Shown: positions 34,023 through 42,824, counted from the first letter of the stretch. The stretch is DNA of 64,000 bases from Christensenella hongkongensis (GCF_000981035.1 NZ_LAYJ01000078.1:125267-189266); one strand, 5' to 3'. Numbers and translations are program-made. The notes: generated by a model from the sequence alone, not told the origin.

Positions 34023-35507
34023 TTACAGGACTCGTTTCCCGCAGATAAATCTGCTCTGGAACCAGGAACCCATGTTTCTGACAACGATTTGTCCGGAACC
34101 TGACGAAGCGTCTACGATCTGTCCTCCGCCAAGGTAGATACCAACGTGACCGGACACGCATACGATATCACCGCGCTGGAGGTTATCCCAGCTTACCGAG
34201 GTGTAACCAGAACTTGCCCAACCGCCGGAGGTCATGTACCCGATACCATTACCACTCTGCTTGAGCGCATAGTATACGAATCCAGAGCAGTCAAACGAAT
34301 CCGGGCCTTTTCCGCCAAGCACATACGGCTTGCCAACCTGAGCCATAGCCGCGTCAATAAACGCTTCTACATCACCAGGATTTGCCGAAGGAGCACTTCC
34401 GCCGCCAGAGGAACCTGACGAACTGCTTCCGCCGGAAGAGGAACTATTGCCCTTATTTCCGCTTGAGCTGTTGCCCTTATTGCCAGAAGAACTGTTTTCC
34501 TTCTTGCTCTCTTCTTCTTTTTTCTTATCTTCTGCCTTCTTCTCCTCAGCCGGTTCAGCATTATCAGAGAAAAGCATCTCTTTTGTCTGGTTGCCAACGC
34601 TGCCGTCATCCGTAAGTCCGTTCATGCGCTGGAAATATTTCACTGCCTTTTCCGTATCCTCGCCAAAGTAACCAGTAACGCTCACAGAATATCCAAGTTG
34701 CTGCAGCCTGTCCTGAATTTTCGATACATCGTCACCTTCAGCTCCAAGAGCTGCCGTGTATTCTTTCGCCGAGTCAGAGAAGATAGCCGCCTGTGTAGCC
34801 GGGCCTGCAGCTCCGTCTACATCAAGACCGTTTTTACGCTGGAATGCCTGAACCGCCATCAGTGTAGCCGGGCCAAAGAAATCGGTCGGCTGATCCTGAG
34901 ACATATAATGGAGCTCCATCAGTCTTTCCTGCAGCGCAGGTACCGACGGATCATTCATTCCTGCCGTCAATGTCACATATTGTGGAGTCGGTTCCGGAGT
35001 CGGCTCCGGTTCCGTTGTGGCTTCCGCTACAGTTGCATCCTCTGCCGCCGGAGTCACTGCTTCCGTCATATCAGTAAGCTCGGGAGCTGGCGTTGCCGCA
35101 GCTGCTGAAGGAGCTGCCTTCTGCACTGGCTCTGCAACCGGCTCTACAACTGCCTCCGGCTCATTCTGCGCAGCTGGTACGCCCGTATCGCCGTTCGCAG
35201 CCATAACCATTACCGGTACCATAATTGCCACAGTGGCGATCGCTACAACTACAGTAAAACGTTTCCGGTTTACTCTTCTTGTAGCATATCTGCGCGTTTT
35301 ACGCGGTGCGGCCTGCATCACAACCGATGCCCTGCCCGTCCGTGATGCCCTTACCGGATGAATACCGACGCTGCCACGCCTGTGGGTACTTTTTCTGGTT
35401 ACTGTCCTCATGTTAGAAAAGCCGCTTTTCATACTCGCAAGCTTGTTTTTCATGGTTTTTACCGTTTTAGAAAAACTTTTCTTAACATTAGATATAATAT
35501 GGTTCAT
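34023..35507 (-). CDS. NlpC/P60 cell-wall hydrolase with two peptidoglycan-binding domains
   Basis: 494 residues. A very basic N-terminal region of about 83 residues, rich in Arg, Lys and Ser/Thr, precedes one membrane segment (TVVVAIATVAIMVPVMVM), so the rest is extracytoplasmic. A Pro/Glu/Ala-rich linker follows, then two PG_binding_1 domains (about 180-248 and 258-318; motifs VQAFQRKNGL and VKYFQRMNGL), a charged and Ser/Gly-rich linker (about 320-375), and a C-terminal NlpC/P60 domain. The catalytic Cys is in DCSGF and the His in GHVGIYLGG. It should cut the peptide stems of peptidoglycan. The long basic cytoplasmic part is unusual for such hydrolases. The ATG has GAGGAG six bases upstream and a strong promoter. 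Confidence 0.93.
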   Translation of the reverse strand: MNHIISNVKKSFSKTVKTMKNKLASMKSGFSNMRTVTRKSTHRRGSVGIHPVRASRTGRASVVMQAAPRKTRRYATRRVNRKRFTVVVAIATVAIMVPVMVMAANGDTGVPAAQNEPEAVVEPVAEPVQKAAPSAAAATPAPELTDMTEAVTPAAEDATVAEATTEPEPTPEPTPQYVTLTAGMNDPSVPALQERLMELHYMSQDQPTDFFGPATLMAVQAFQRKNGLDVDGAAGPATQAAIFSDSAKEYTAALGAEGDDVSKIQDRLQQLGYSVSVTGYFGEDTEKAVKYFQRMNGLTDDGSVGNQTKEMLFSDNAEPAEEKKAEDKKKEEESKKENSSSGNKGNSSSGNKGNSSSSGGSSSSGSSGGGSAPSANPGDVEAFIDAAMAQVGKPYVLGGKGPDSFDCSGFVYYALKQSGNGIGYMTSGGWASSGYTSVSWDNLQRGDIVCVSGHVGIYLGGGQIVDASSGSGQIVVRNMGSWFQSRFICGKRVL

Positions 35508-35566
35508 ATTAATCTCCTCTGTTTTTTCGTTCTAAACAGGTTTTACCCATTTTTATAACTTTGATC

Positions 35567-35595
35567 ATTATACATCCTTTTTCTTGTCTTGTAAA
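35567..35595 (-). promoter_or_regulatory. Promoter of the NlpC/P60 gene
   Basis: TTTACA (35590-35595), 17 bases, TATAAT (35567-35572) on the minus strand. Confidence 0.8.
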
Positions 35596-35638
35596 TAGTT
35601 TCGTAATAATTTATTAACAGATTTTTCAAAAAGGATGG

Positions 35639-36301
35639 TCATTTGCGGTTGTTTCCCACCGGGCACGCCGCCATACAGATTCCGCAGACCGCTCCCCTTC
35701 CAATTTTTTGGAAGGCCTTTTTCATATACCGGCTGCACTTTTCAGCGTCGATGATATCGCAAAGCGGCGTATCGATACTCCACTCTGTTCCTACGAGCGC
35801 GCCGGACGGACACCGCTTCACGCAGCTCCCGCAATTTGTACATGGATTTTGTATAACCCCGCTTTCCTCCACCGGATAATCCGTCATCACCGTTCCAAGG
35901 CGCACGCCGCAGCCATATTCGCGTGTGACCAGAAGGTCGTTTTGGCCGATCCCTCCAAGCCCGCACAAAACCGCCGCAGCCTTATGGGAAAGCATTCCGC
36001 GCAGGCCGTCATCGCTCACAGACTGTGAAGCGGGTACATATACGGCTGCGTAGCCTTCCCGCTCAAGCGCAAGCACTAACGTGAAGGACACATGATCGAT
36101 ATACGCGTTACACGTACGGTAATGGTGAAAATAAGCTTTATCCGGTCCGTGTTTGCGAATCCCTTCAATAATTATGCGCGGAAGCGGCAGTGCAAAAGAA
36201 ATTACGTTACGCAGCCCGGGATAGACTTCCATTCCCTGTGGCAGACGCGCTGTTCCGTATAACGGGACAAGCTTTTCATCCAATATTTGCCGATAGTCCA
36301 T
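35639..36301 (-). CDS. Epoxyqueuosine reductase-like 4Fe-4S protein
   Basis: 220 residues with two [4Fe-4S] cluster motifs at the C-terminus (CTNCGSCVKRCP and CGICMAACP) as in QueG-type reductases, and a preceding region with CGLGGIGQNDLLVT that also occurs in that family. The protein is much shorter than QueG (about 310-380 residues), so it is a relative rather than a proven tRNA-modifying enzyme. The ATG at 36301 begins one base after the stop of a 42-residue gamma-like pump gene, which ties it to the oadB unit. An electron-transfer or reductase role is inference. Confidence 0.82.
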   Translation of the reverse strand: MDYRQILDEKLVPLYGTARLPQGMEVYPGLRNVISFALPLPRIIIEGIRKHGPDKAYFHHYRTCNAYIDHVSFTLVLALEREGYAAVYVPASQSVSDDGLRGMLSHKAAAVLCGLGGIGQNDLLVTREYGCGVRLGTVMTDYPVEESGVIQNPCTNCGSCVKRCPSGALVGTEWSIDTPLCDIIDAEKCSRYMKKAFQKIGRGAVCGICMAACPVGNNRK

Positions 36302-36302
36302 T

Positions 36303-36431
36303 CTATTGTTTTTTCTTTTTTGTCGTAACCTTATTTACAATCAATACGACAATACAGATTGCCGCCATGACTACAAAAATCGAAACCATTCCCTGCCACA
36401 TCAGCTGCAGCGAAGCACCAACTACATCCAT
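36303..36431 (-). CDS. Mini OadG-like membrane subunit, 42 residues
   Basis: Short gene with an excellent RBS (GGAGG seven bases before the ATG at 36431) and the stop TAG at 36303-36305. The peptide begins MDVVGASLQLMWQGM, has a single membrane segment (about 13-35) and ends in the basic tail TTKKKKQ. That layout, one N-terminal helix followed by a charged tail, is what the gamma subunit of sodium-pumping decarboxylases (OadG) looks like, though here the tail is very short. It lies between oadB (12 bases upstream) and the 4Fe-4S protein (one base downstream), so all three should be co-translated. Confidence 0.8.
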   Translation of the reverse strand: MDVVGASLQLMWQGMVSIFVVMAAICIVVLIVNKVTTKKKKQ

Positions 36432-36443
36432 AATAATCCTCCT

Positions 36444-37583
36444 TTACAGAAGCGCGGGCACGAGCCCTAAAATTACGCCGCCCGCGATGACCGAAGCGAT
36501 CTGTCCTGAAACATTCGCCCCCACCGCAAACATCAACAGGTGGTTTTGGTTATTTGCTTCAAGACCCATTTTTTGTACAACCCGTGCCGACATCGGAAAC
36601 GCCGATATGCCCGCCGCGCCAATCATCGGATTCAGTTTATTTTTCTTGCTGAACAAATTGATCAGTTTTGCAAACATCACGCCCGCAATCGTATCGAAGA
36701 AGAATGCAATCAGGCCGAGCGCCATAATCATAAGCGTCTGTATATTGACAAAATTTTCCGCCTTCATCGTCGAAGCGATTGTAATTCCCAGCAGCAGCGT
36801 AATCAGGTTTACAAGAACCTTCTGCGCCGTATCGGAAAGTGAATCGAGCACGCCGCATTCACGAAGCAGGTTGCCAAACATCAGGAAGCCTACAAGCGCG
36901 ATAGAAGCCGGAGCCACGAGTCCCGCAATCATCGTGACCACAATCGGGAATAAGATTTTTGCAATCTTGGGGATATCTCCCCCGTCGTACTTCATTTCGA
37001 TTGCCCGTTCCTTCTTTGTCGTTACGAGCTTGATCGCAAGGGGCTGTATGATCGGCACGAGCGCCATATACGAATAGGCCGCAACCGCGATCGCTCCCAT
37101 ATACTGGCTGCCAAGCACCTGCGATACCAGTATAGACGTAGGGCCGTCCGCAGCGCCAATGATGCCGACCGAAGCAGCGTCTGTAAGCGAAAATCCCATT
37201 CCCGCGGCAGCAAGGATCGTAAAAAAGATACCAAACTGTGCCGCAGCGCCAAAAAACAGCAGCTTGGGATTCTTAAGAAGCGGTCCAAAATCAATCATTG
37301 CGCCGATTCCAATAAACAGCAACAGCGGCATCGCCTCACTGGCGTTGATCCCAACGCTGAACAGCCAGTCAATAATACCCTGAACCGGCCCTACTCCTGC
37401 CATCACCTGGTCAACTGCACCGGAAAATGGAATATTTACTAAAATTGCGCCGAATCCAATCGGTAATAATAACGCCGGTTCCAGTTTTTTTGAGATTGCA
37501 AGGTAAATGAGGACAATTCCAACAATAAACATCACAACCTGCTGCCATGTGAGAGCCATAAAACCTTCTACTAGAAAATCCAT
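36444..37583 (-). CDS. oadB: Sodium-translocating decarboxylase beta subunit
   Basis: OadB/GcdB/MmdB family: the membrane subunit that couples decarboxylation of a biotin-bound carboxyl group to outward sodium transport. 379 residues, about ten membrane segments, with the conserved functional loop SVGIIGAADGPTSI. Length is within the usual 375-430. AAGGAGA precedes the ATG at 37583. No carboxyltransferase alpha subunit or biotin carrier is encoded next to it; only a 42-residue gamma-like gene and a 4Fe-4S protein follow. The partner enzyme (oxaloacetate, methylmalonyl-CoA or glutaconyl-CoA decarboxylase) must be elsewhere or the unit works differently. Confidence 0.93.
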   Translation of the reverse strand: MDFLVEGFMALTWQQVVMFIVGIVLIYLAISKKLEPALLLPIGFGAILVNIPFSGAVDQVMAGVGPVQGIIDWLFSVGINASEAMPLLLFIGIGAMIDFGPLLKNPKLLFFGAAAQFGIFFTILAAAGMGFSLTDAASVGIIGAADGPTSILVSQVLGSQYMGAIAVAAYSYMALVPIIQPLAIKLVTTKKERAIEMKYDGGDIPKIAKILFPIVVTMIAGLVAPASIALVGFLMFGNLLRECGVLDSLSDTAQKVLVNLITLLLGITIASTMKAENFVNIQTLMIMALGLIAFFFDTIAGVMFAKLINLFSKKNKLNPMIGAAGISAFPMSARVVQKMGLEANNQNHLLMFAVGANVSGQIASVIAGGVILGLVPALL

Positions 37584-37619
37584 CGCTTTCTCCTTATATT
37601 GTTTTTACATACAAAATTT

Positions 37620-37648
37620 AGTATATCATTCTATCAATTCAATGAAAA
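37620..37648 (-). promoter_or_regulatory. Probable oadB promoter
   Basis: TTTTCA (37643-37648), 17 bases, TATACT (37620-37625) on the minus strand; the -35 is weak. Confidence 0.5.
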
Positions 37649-37700
37649 TACATTTTAGAAACATTTTATATGTTGTTTGGCCTTTTTCCTGTTTATCTTA

Positions 37701-37728
37701 TTGATAGATTTGTATATAATTATATAAT
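37701..37728 (+). promoter_or_regulatory. Promoter of the flavoprotein gene
   Basis: TTGATA (37701-37706), 16 bases, TATAAT (37723-37728). Confidence 0.7.
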
Positions 37729-37778
37729 CATTTGTTCCGTGAGAAAACCATTTTGATTACTATTTTGGAGGAATCGGC

Positions 37779-38354
37779 ATGAAAGTCGTCGCGTTTAACG
37801 GAAGCCCGCACAAAAAAGGAAATACTTACCAAGGCCTTCTCATCGTATGTGATGCACTGGAAAAGCATGGGATCGATACCCAAATCATACAGTTGGGAGG
37901 CAGGCTTCTGCAGGGCTGTATCGACTGCCGGCACTGCCGAAATATCAATGACCGCCGCTGTGGAATTGCATCGGATGATATGAACGCGCTGATAGAAAGC
38001 GCACTTGACGCTGACGGCCTGCTGATCGGTTCGCCTGTTTTTTATGGAAATATAACACCTGAAACCAAATGCCTGATCGACAGGCTTGGACGCGTCGCAC
38101 GCAGCAATGGTTACCTGTTGAAACGAAAACCTGCAGCAGCAGTGGTCACAGCGCGCAGAAACGGCGGAGCGTTTGCTTTTTCAGCAATCAACTATTTATT
38201 TCATGCAAACCAGATGATCGTACCCTGCTCTTCAAACTGGAACTATGTGATGGCCGGTGAGCCCGGCGAATGGCAAAATGACGTCGAAGGCATTGAAACC
38301 CTTACCAATTTGGGCGAAAATATGGCATGGCTTATACAAAAGCTATCAGACTGA
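37779..38354 (+). CDS. Iron-sulfur flavoprotein (Isf-like)
   Basis: 191-residue flavodoxin-fold protein. The FMN phosphate loop NGSPHKKGNT is at residues 7-16. A compact cysteine cluster CIDCRHC...C (Cys47, 50, 53, 61; spacing CX2CX2CX7C) follows, which is the ligand pattern of [4Fe-4S] iron-sulfur flavoproteins of anaerobes; ordinary NADPH-FMN reductases lack it. GSPVFYGNIT near 91 is a second flavin contact. These proteins take electrons from ferredoxin and are linked to oxygen or peroxide tolerance. GGAGG lies nine bases before the ATG. It stands alone, divergent from oadB. Confidence 0.88.
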   Translation: MKVVAFNGSPHKKGNTYQGLLIVCDALEKHGIDTQIIQLGGRLLQGCIDCRHCRNINDRRCGIASDDMNALIESALDADGLLIGSPVFYGNITPETKCLIDRLGRVARSNGYLLKRKPAAAVVTARRNGGAFAFSAINYLFHANQMIVPCSSNWNYVMAGEPGEWQNDVEGIETLTNLGENMAWLIQKLSD

Positions 38355-38470
38355 ACGTATTGCTTCACAAATAAGATGTTTGTCAACCTGCGCACCCCTA
38401 TTGGGACTAATTCCGGTGCGCGAAAGGGTCTGCAATGCTGCGATCCATGAATTATTACAGCAAATAACGC

Positions 38471-38503
38471 AAATGGCTCTATACAAAATGTATAGAGCCA
38501 TTT
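38471..38503. terminator. Long hairpin between convergent genes
   Basis: A 15-base perfect stem (38471-38485 with 38489-38503) around an AAA loop, followed by a T-rich stretch on the plus strand. It probably ends both the flavoprotein and the convergent methyltransferase transcripts. The rest of 38355-38514 holds a second, weaker hairpin (GCGCACC/GGTGCGC) and no gene. Confidence 0.7.
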
Positions 38504-38514
38504 CTTATTTTCTG

Positions 38515-39147
38515 TTATTCTTTGCCTGCAAGCGCGCACAGCCAGCCGCGCCCTTCATCAAGCTCTATTTTCACGCTGGAATACCCTGCCCCCGCCAGCA
38601 GTTGTTCCAGCTCTTTGGGCGTATTATTGTGCATTCCCAGCACATCTACAATACGCTTTTGTTCCTCGTCCTGCCCTTCATGGGTATACATCTCGGCAAC
38701 GATTACAAATGTGCCGCCCGGTTTTAAGACGCGCCATATTTCGGCAAAGTCATGCGGCAGATCCGGCCAGAAATAATAGCTTTCCACCGTTGTGACCACG
38801 TCAAACATATCGTCCGGGAACGGAAGCTCGGACACACTGCCGTGGAGTATCTCCATCTTACCGCTTGCCACATCTCCTTTGTTTTCTTTTGCCGCGACCT
38901 CTACAGAAGTTTCGGAATAATCGATCCCATAGAGCTTTCCGCTTTTCACGCGGTTCGAAAGCATCTTAAGCGCATTCCCGCCTCCGCACCCAACATCGAG
39001 CACGATAGCGTCATCTTTCATATCGATATGCGAAAATGCCCATTCCGTAAGCGCCGCATGGCTTTCATTCATGCGGCTAAGCGTCTCTTCTCCAAGCTTC
39101 CCCTGTGGCATTTTACAATTTTGCAATACGTTATCCGGCGTTTTCAT
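38515..39147 (-). CDS. Class I SAM-dependent methyltransferase
   Basis: 210 residues in the Rossmann-like fold: motif I VLDVGCGGGNAL near residue 50, acidic motif II in YGIDYSETSVE, post-II LHGSVSELPF, and VLKPGGTFVIVAEMY. It resembles the UbiE/Methyltransf_11 group, where substrates vary widely; this one cannot be assigned. The start overlaps the typA stop by four bases, so the two are co-translated. No biosynthetic neighbours indicate a substrate. Confidence 0.9.
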   Translation of the reverse strand: MKTPDNVLQNCKMPQGKLGEETLSRMNESHAALTEWAFSHIDMKDDAIVLDVGCGGGNALKMLSNRVKSGKLYGIDYSETSVEVAAKENKGDVASGKMEILHGSVSELPFPDDMFDVVTTVESYYFWPDLPHDFAEIWRVLKPGGTFVIVAEMYTHEGQDEEQKRIVDVLGMHNNTPKELEQLLAGAGYSSVKIELDEGRGWLCALAGKE

Positions 39148-40958
39148 TTTTTATTCGATTTCATCCTCAGTTGGTGATCCAGCACACGTTTCCTAATCCG
39201 CAGGCTTTCAGGAGTTACCTCCAGGAGCTCGTCTTCCCCTAAAAATTCAAGCATCTCTTCCATGCTCATATTCTTCGGCGGAACCAGCCTCAGCGCATCG
39301 TCGCTTCCCGACGCGCGGACGTTGGATGCGTGTTTTTTCTTGCATACATTGACCACAAGGTCTTCGTTTTTGGGAGAGCTGCCTACAACCATCCCCATAT
39401 AAACCGGGACGCCGGCCCCAATAAAGAGCGTTCCGCGCTCCTGTGCGTTATATAGTCCGTATGTAACCGCGTCGCCTGTTTCAAAGGCAATGAGCGATCC
39501 CACGCTGCGCTTTTCGATTTCTCCCTTATACGGTTCATATCCGTCAAATACGGTATTGAGAATTCCTTCGCCGCGCGTGTCTGTCAGGAATTCTCCACGG
39601 TATCCAAACAAGCCGCGTGCAGGTATCTTAAATTCGATTCTCATTCGCTCGCCCTGCGGCGTCATGTGAATCATCTCCGATTTGCGCGAACCGAGCTTTT
39701 CGATCACAGCCCCTACGCTCTCTGCCGGTACATCCACAAGCAAACGCTCGATTGGCTCGCACATGTGCCCGTCGATCGTCTTATATAACACTTTAGGCGG
39801 CGAAACCTGGAATTCATATCCCTCGCGGCGCATTGTTTCAATCAGGATCGAAAGGTGCATTTCACCGCGCCCAAGCACACGGAACGCCTCCGCTTTATCC
39901 GTCTCATGCACACCCAGAGATACGTCCTTACGCAGCTCTGACATCAGGCGGTCGCGCAGGTGCCGCGATGTGACAAACTTCCCTTCCCTGCCCGCAAAGG
40001 GGCTGTCATTTACGGAAAAGGTCATTTCCACCGTCGGCTCCGATATCTTAACAAATGGAATCGGCTCGAATTCATACGGCGCACATACCGTATTACCGAT
40101 ATTCACCGTGTCAAGACCGGAAAACGCAACAATATCGCCCGCTTTCGCCTCGGGGACGGCAACACGCTTAAGCCCGTCGTATTGATAGATTGCCGTCACT
40201 TTTCCATTTGTGCACAAATCCTCGACATGGAAGTCGCACAGGGACACTTCCTGCCCTGTTTTAATCGTCCCACGCTCGATGCGCCCTACGGCGATCCTTC
40301 CGACATAATCATTGTAGTCAATAGAGGACACAAGCATTTGAAGCGGCGCATCCGGATCGCCCTGGGGTGCGGGAATATAATCCAAAATCGTATCAAACAG
40401 CGGCTTTAAATCTGTCCCGGGTGCATTGGGATCCATCGTCGCCGTTCCCTCGCGTCCCGAGCAATAAACGATTGGACTGTCAAGCTGTTCGTTTGTAGCG
40501 TCAAGCTCCAAAAGCAGCTCCAAAACTTCGTCTCCCACGTCATTGAGACGCGCGTCCGGGCGATCCATTTTATTGATCACAATAATCACCCTGTGGTTAA
40601 GTTCCAGAGCCTTCTGCAATACAAAACGCGTCTGCGGCATCGGCCCTTCGAAGGAATCCACCAAAAGCACAACGCCGTTGACCATTTTAAGTACGCGTTC
40701 TACTTCCCCGCCAAAATCCGCATGGCCGGGTGTATCCACAATATTTATTTTTACATCCTTATAATAAGTAGCCGTATTCTTAGCAAGGATCGTGATGCCG
40801 CGTTCCCGTTCGAGGTCGCCGGAATCCATTACACGGTCTGCAACCACCTGATTGTCGCGGAAGCTCCCCCCCTGCTTGAGCATCTCATCCACAAGCGTTG
40901 TTTTTCCATGGTCTACGTGCGCGATAATCGCGATATTTCTCAAATCTTCTCTAACCAA
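39144..40958 (-). CDS. typA: TypA/BipA ribosome-associated GTPase
   Basis: Translational GTPase that binds the ribosome and affects 50S assembly and stress adaptation. 604 residues, normal for the family. G1 AHVDHGKTTL (about 14-23), G2 RERGITI, G3 DTPGHADFGGE and G4 NKMDR are present, followed by EF-G-like domains and the TypA C-terminal domain with NVRASGSDDALRL. The start is a TTG at 40958 behind AAGGGAG; the much longer in-frame extension upstream crosses the promoter and has no RBS. The methyltransferase gene follows with a four-base overlap. Confidence 0.95.
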   Translation of the reverse strand: MVREDLRNIAIIAHVDHGKTTLVDEMLKQGGSFRDNQVVADRVMDSGDLERERGITILAKNTATYYKDVKINIVDTPGHADFGGEVERVLKMVNGVVLLVDSFEGPMPQTRFVLQKALELNHRVIIVINKMDRPDARLNDVGDEVLELLLELDATNEQLDSPIVYCSGREGTATMDPNAPGTDLKPLFDTILDYIPAPQGDPDAPLQMLVSSIDYNDYVGRIAVGRIERGTIKTGQEVSLCDFHVEDLCTNGKVTAIYQYDGLKRVAVPEAKAGDIVAFSGLDTVNIGNTVCAPYEFEPIPFVKISEPTVEMTFSVNDSPFAGREGKFVTSRHLRDRLMSELRKDVSLGVHETDKAEAFRVLGRGEMHLSILIETMRREGYEFQVSPPKVLYKTIDGHMCEPIERLLVDVPAESVGAVIEKLGSRKSEMIHMTPQGERMRIEFKIPARGLFGYRGEFLTDTRGEGILNTVFDGYEPYKGEIEKRSVGSLIAFETGDAVTYGLYNAQERGTLFIGAGVPVYMGMVVGSSPKNEDLVVNVCKKKHASNVRASGSDDALRLVPPKNMSMEEMLEFLGEDELLEVTPESLRIRKRVLDHQLRMKSNKK

Positions 40959-40988
40959 TTCTATTCTCCCTTTCTTTTCAAACAATTT

Positions 40989-41017
40989 ATTATATACCAA
41001 AAAGGGCTTTAAATCAA
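40989..41017 (-). promoter_or_regulatory. typA promoter
   Basis: TTGATT (41012-41017), 17 bases, TATAAT (40989-40994) on the minus strand. Confidence 0.75.
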
Positions 41018-41044
41018 GGAAAATCGCGGTTTGACAGGATGATG

Positions 41045-41050
41045 TATAAT
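41045..41050 (+). promoter_or_regulatory. -10 element of the U32 gene
   Basis: TATAAT 36 bases upstream of the ATG at 41086. No clear -35 at the right distance. Confidence 0.5.
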
Positions 41051-41085
41051 AGAAACGAAGGAATTGATTCAATAAGGAGTTTTTT

Positions 41086-42777
41086 ATGGAGCTTTTATCG
41101 CCTGCGGGTAATTTTGACAGTCTCATTGCAGCAGTCCAGAACGGCGCAGACGCGGTGTATGTCGGCGCACAAAATTTCAGCGCGCGCAACCTTGCGGATA
41201 ATTTTTCCGATCTTTCCAAAGCCGCATCATATGCCCATGCCTCCAGCGTTAAGCTTTATCTTGCGCTCAATACGCTTGTGCGCGACCGGGAAATAAAACC
41301 CTGGCTCAAGACAGCGCAGGCCGCCGCAGACGCGGGCGTCGATGCTTTTATCCTGCAGGACCTTGGCTGCGCGATGCTTCTCAAATCGCTATGCCCTTCC
41401 ATTCCCCTGCACGCGAGCACTCAGATGACCGCACACAACGCGGATCATGTCAGGCGCCTGCAGGAATTGGGATTTGAACGCATTATCCTCTCCCGCGAGC
41501 TTTCTTTTTCTGAAATCTACGCTATCAGCAGCCGCACCGGTGCGGAGCTTGAAATTTTTGTTCACGGCGCGCTATGCACCTGTTACTCAGGCCAGTGCCT
41601 GATGAGCAGTATATTTGGAGGAAGAAGCGCCAACCGCGGCCTGTGCGCGCAGCCCTGCCGCCTGGATTACCGGGCGGGCGATAAATCCGGAAGGCTTTTG
41701 AGTACAAGGGACTTATGTCTTATCGATCATATATTCAGGATCAGGCAGGCCGGAATCGCCAGTATCAAAATTGAAGGACGCATGAAGCCTGCCGGGTATG
41801 TCGGCACGGTTACGCGTATCTACCGCAAGGCACTGGACGGCGGGCAAATCACAAAGCAGGATAAGGAAGACCTGCTGCGCGCATACAGCCGCCGCGGGTT
41901 TACAAACCTGCCGTTTACCGGCAATATGAAAACAACCGCTCCAATCTCCATGCCCCTTCCCACCCCGCCTGTCAAAAAGGATAATTGTTTTGATGCTTAT
42001 AAACCTCTCAAAAAGGGAAAACGGAAAAAGCCGCGCAAACTCGCCGCACAGGTGCAAAACCTGTCGCAGGCAAAGGCAGTGCTGCCGCTTGTGGACATTC
42101 TCTACATTCCCATTGATGCAAAATGGGCCGTAGAGCTGAAGCAAATGCAAAAAGAAGGCTCACCGCAGCTTATCGGCGTACATCCATTGATTTCACATGA
42201 AGGCGAACAGACAGGTTTTGACGCTTCCCTCTTTGACGGCGAATTGTTTGGAACGCTTACCAAAACAAACGCCGAACACAAAATTTCCGACGCTTCCCTG
42301 CACGTGACAAACGGCGAAACGCTTAAAACGCTGCGGTCTCTTGGCTTTGAACGCGCGACGGTGAGTGTTGAGCTCAACGCCGCGCAGATCACCGACCTTC
42401 CGGATGTAATGCCTACTGAGATGATTGCCTACGGACGGCTGACGCTCATGACGACCATGCACTGCCCACTGCATTGTGACAAAAAAAATTGCCGCGTTGC
42501 TTCCGGCAGGGAATTGCTTACCGACCGTATGGGAAAACGCTTTCCGCTCCGCAAAACCGGAAGCGGTTGCCGGGTTGAAATCCTAAACAGCGCGCCAATT
42601 TACATGGCCGACAGGCTTTCACAGGTAAGCGCGAATGTAATACGGCTTCTGTTTACCATCGAAACTCCTCAGGAATGCGTTAAAATCACCCGGGAATACC
42701 GTGACGCGATGGCAGGAAAGCCTGTTTCCCCTCCCAGTGATTTCACGCGCGGGCATTTCACGCGCGGCGTGAAATAA
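41086..42777 (+). CDS. Peptidase U32 family protein (probable RNA hydroxylation factor)
   Basis: 563 residues. The U32 N-terminal barrel starts MELLSPAGNFDSL with NGADAVYVG, followed by HGALC, CYSGQCLMSS and the signature GRSANRGLCAQPCR near residue 190. Several U32 proteins have been shown to act in hydroxylation of RNA (RlhA on 23S rRNA, TrhP on tRNA uridine 34) rather than as peptidases, so an RNA-modification role is most likely. The cysteines around 170-195 and 465-475 may bind an iron-sulfur cluster, as inferred for the family. AAGGAG precedes the ATG. It is divergent from typA and has a strong terminator. Confidence 0.92.
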   Translation: MELLSPAGNFDSLIAAVQNGADAVYVGAQNFSARNLADNFSDLSKAASYAHASSVKLYLALNTLVRDREIKPWLKTAQAAADAGVDAFILQDLGCAMLLKSLCPSIPLHASTQMTAHNADHVRRLQELGFERIILSRELSFSEIYAISSRTGAELEIFVHGALCTCYSGQCLMSSIFGGRSANRGLCAQPCRLDYRAGDKSGRLLSTRDLCLIDHIFRIRQAGIASIKIEGRMKPAGYVGTVTRIYRKALDGGQITKQDKEDLLRAYSRRGFTNLPFTGNMKTTAPISMPLPTPPVKKDNCFDAYKPLKKGKRKKPRKLAAQVQNLSQAKAVLPLVDILYIPIDAKWAVELKQMQKEGSPQLIGVHPLISHEGEQTGFDASLFDGELFGTLTKTNAEHKISDASLHVTNGETLKTLRSLGFERATVSVELNAAQITDLPDVMPTEMIAYGRLTLMTTMHCPLHCDKKNCRVASGRELLTDRMGKRFPLRKTGSGCRVEILNSAPIYMADRLSQVSANVIRLLFTIETPQECVKITREYRDAMAGKPVSPPSDFTRGHFTRGVK

Positions 42778-42794
42778 GCAATGCTATATAAAAG

Positions 42795-42820
42795 AAAAAC
42801 CTCCTGTTCAGGAGGTTTTT
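42795..42820. terminator. Bidirectional intrinsic terminator
   Basis: CCTCCTG/CAGGAGG stem with a TT loop, flanked by A and T runs, between the convergent U32 gene and the gene at 42825-43256. Confidence 0.9.
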
Positions 42821-42824
42821 TTAT

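Noticed and set aside
36190-37077. Plus-strand open frame of 295 codons
   Set aside because: Antisense shadow of oadB and the QueG-like gene; no RBS or known domain, while the minus-strand genes have clear motifs and spacing.
40959-41219. N-terminal extension of typA by 87 codons
   Set aside because: It crosses the typA promoter and the divergent U32 start; the TTG at 40958 has the RBS and matches the family start.
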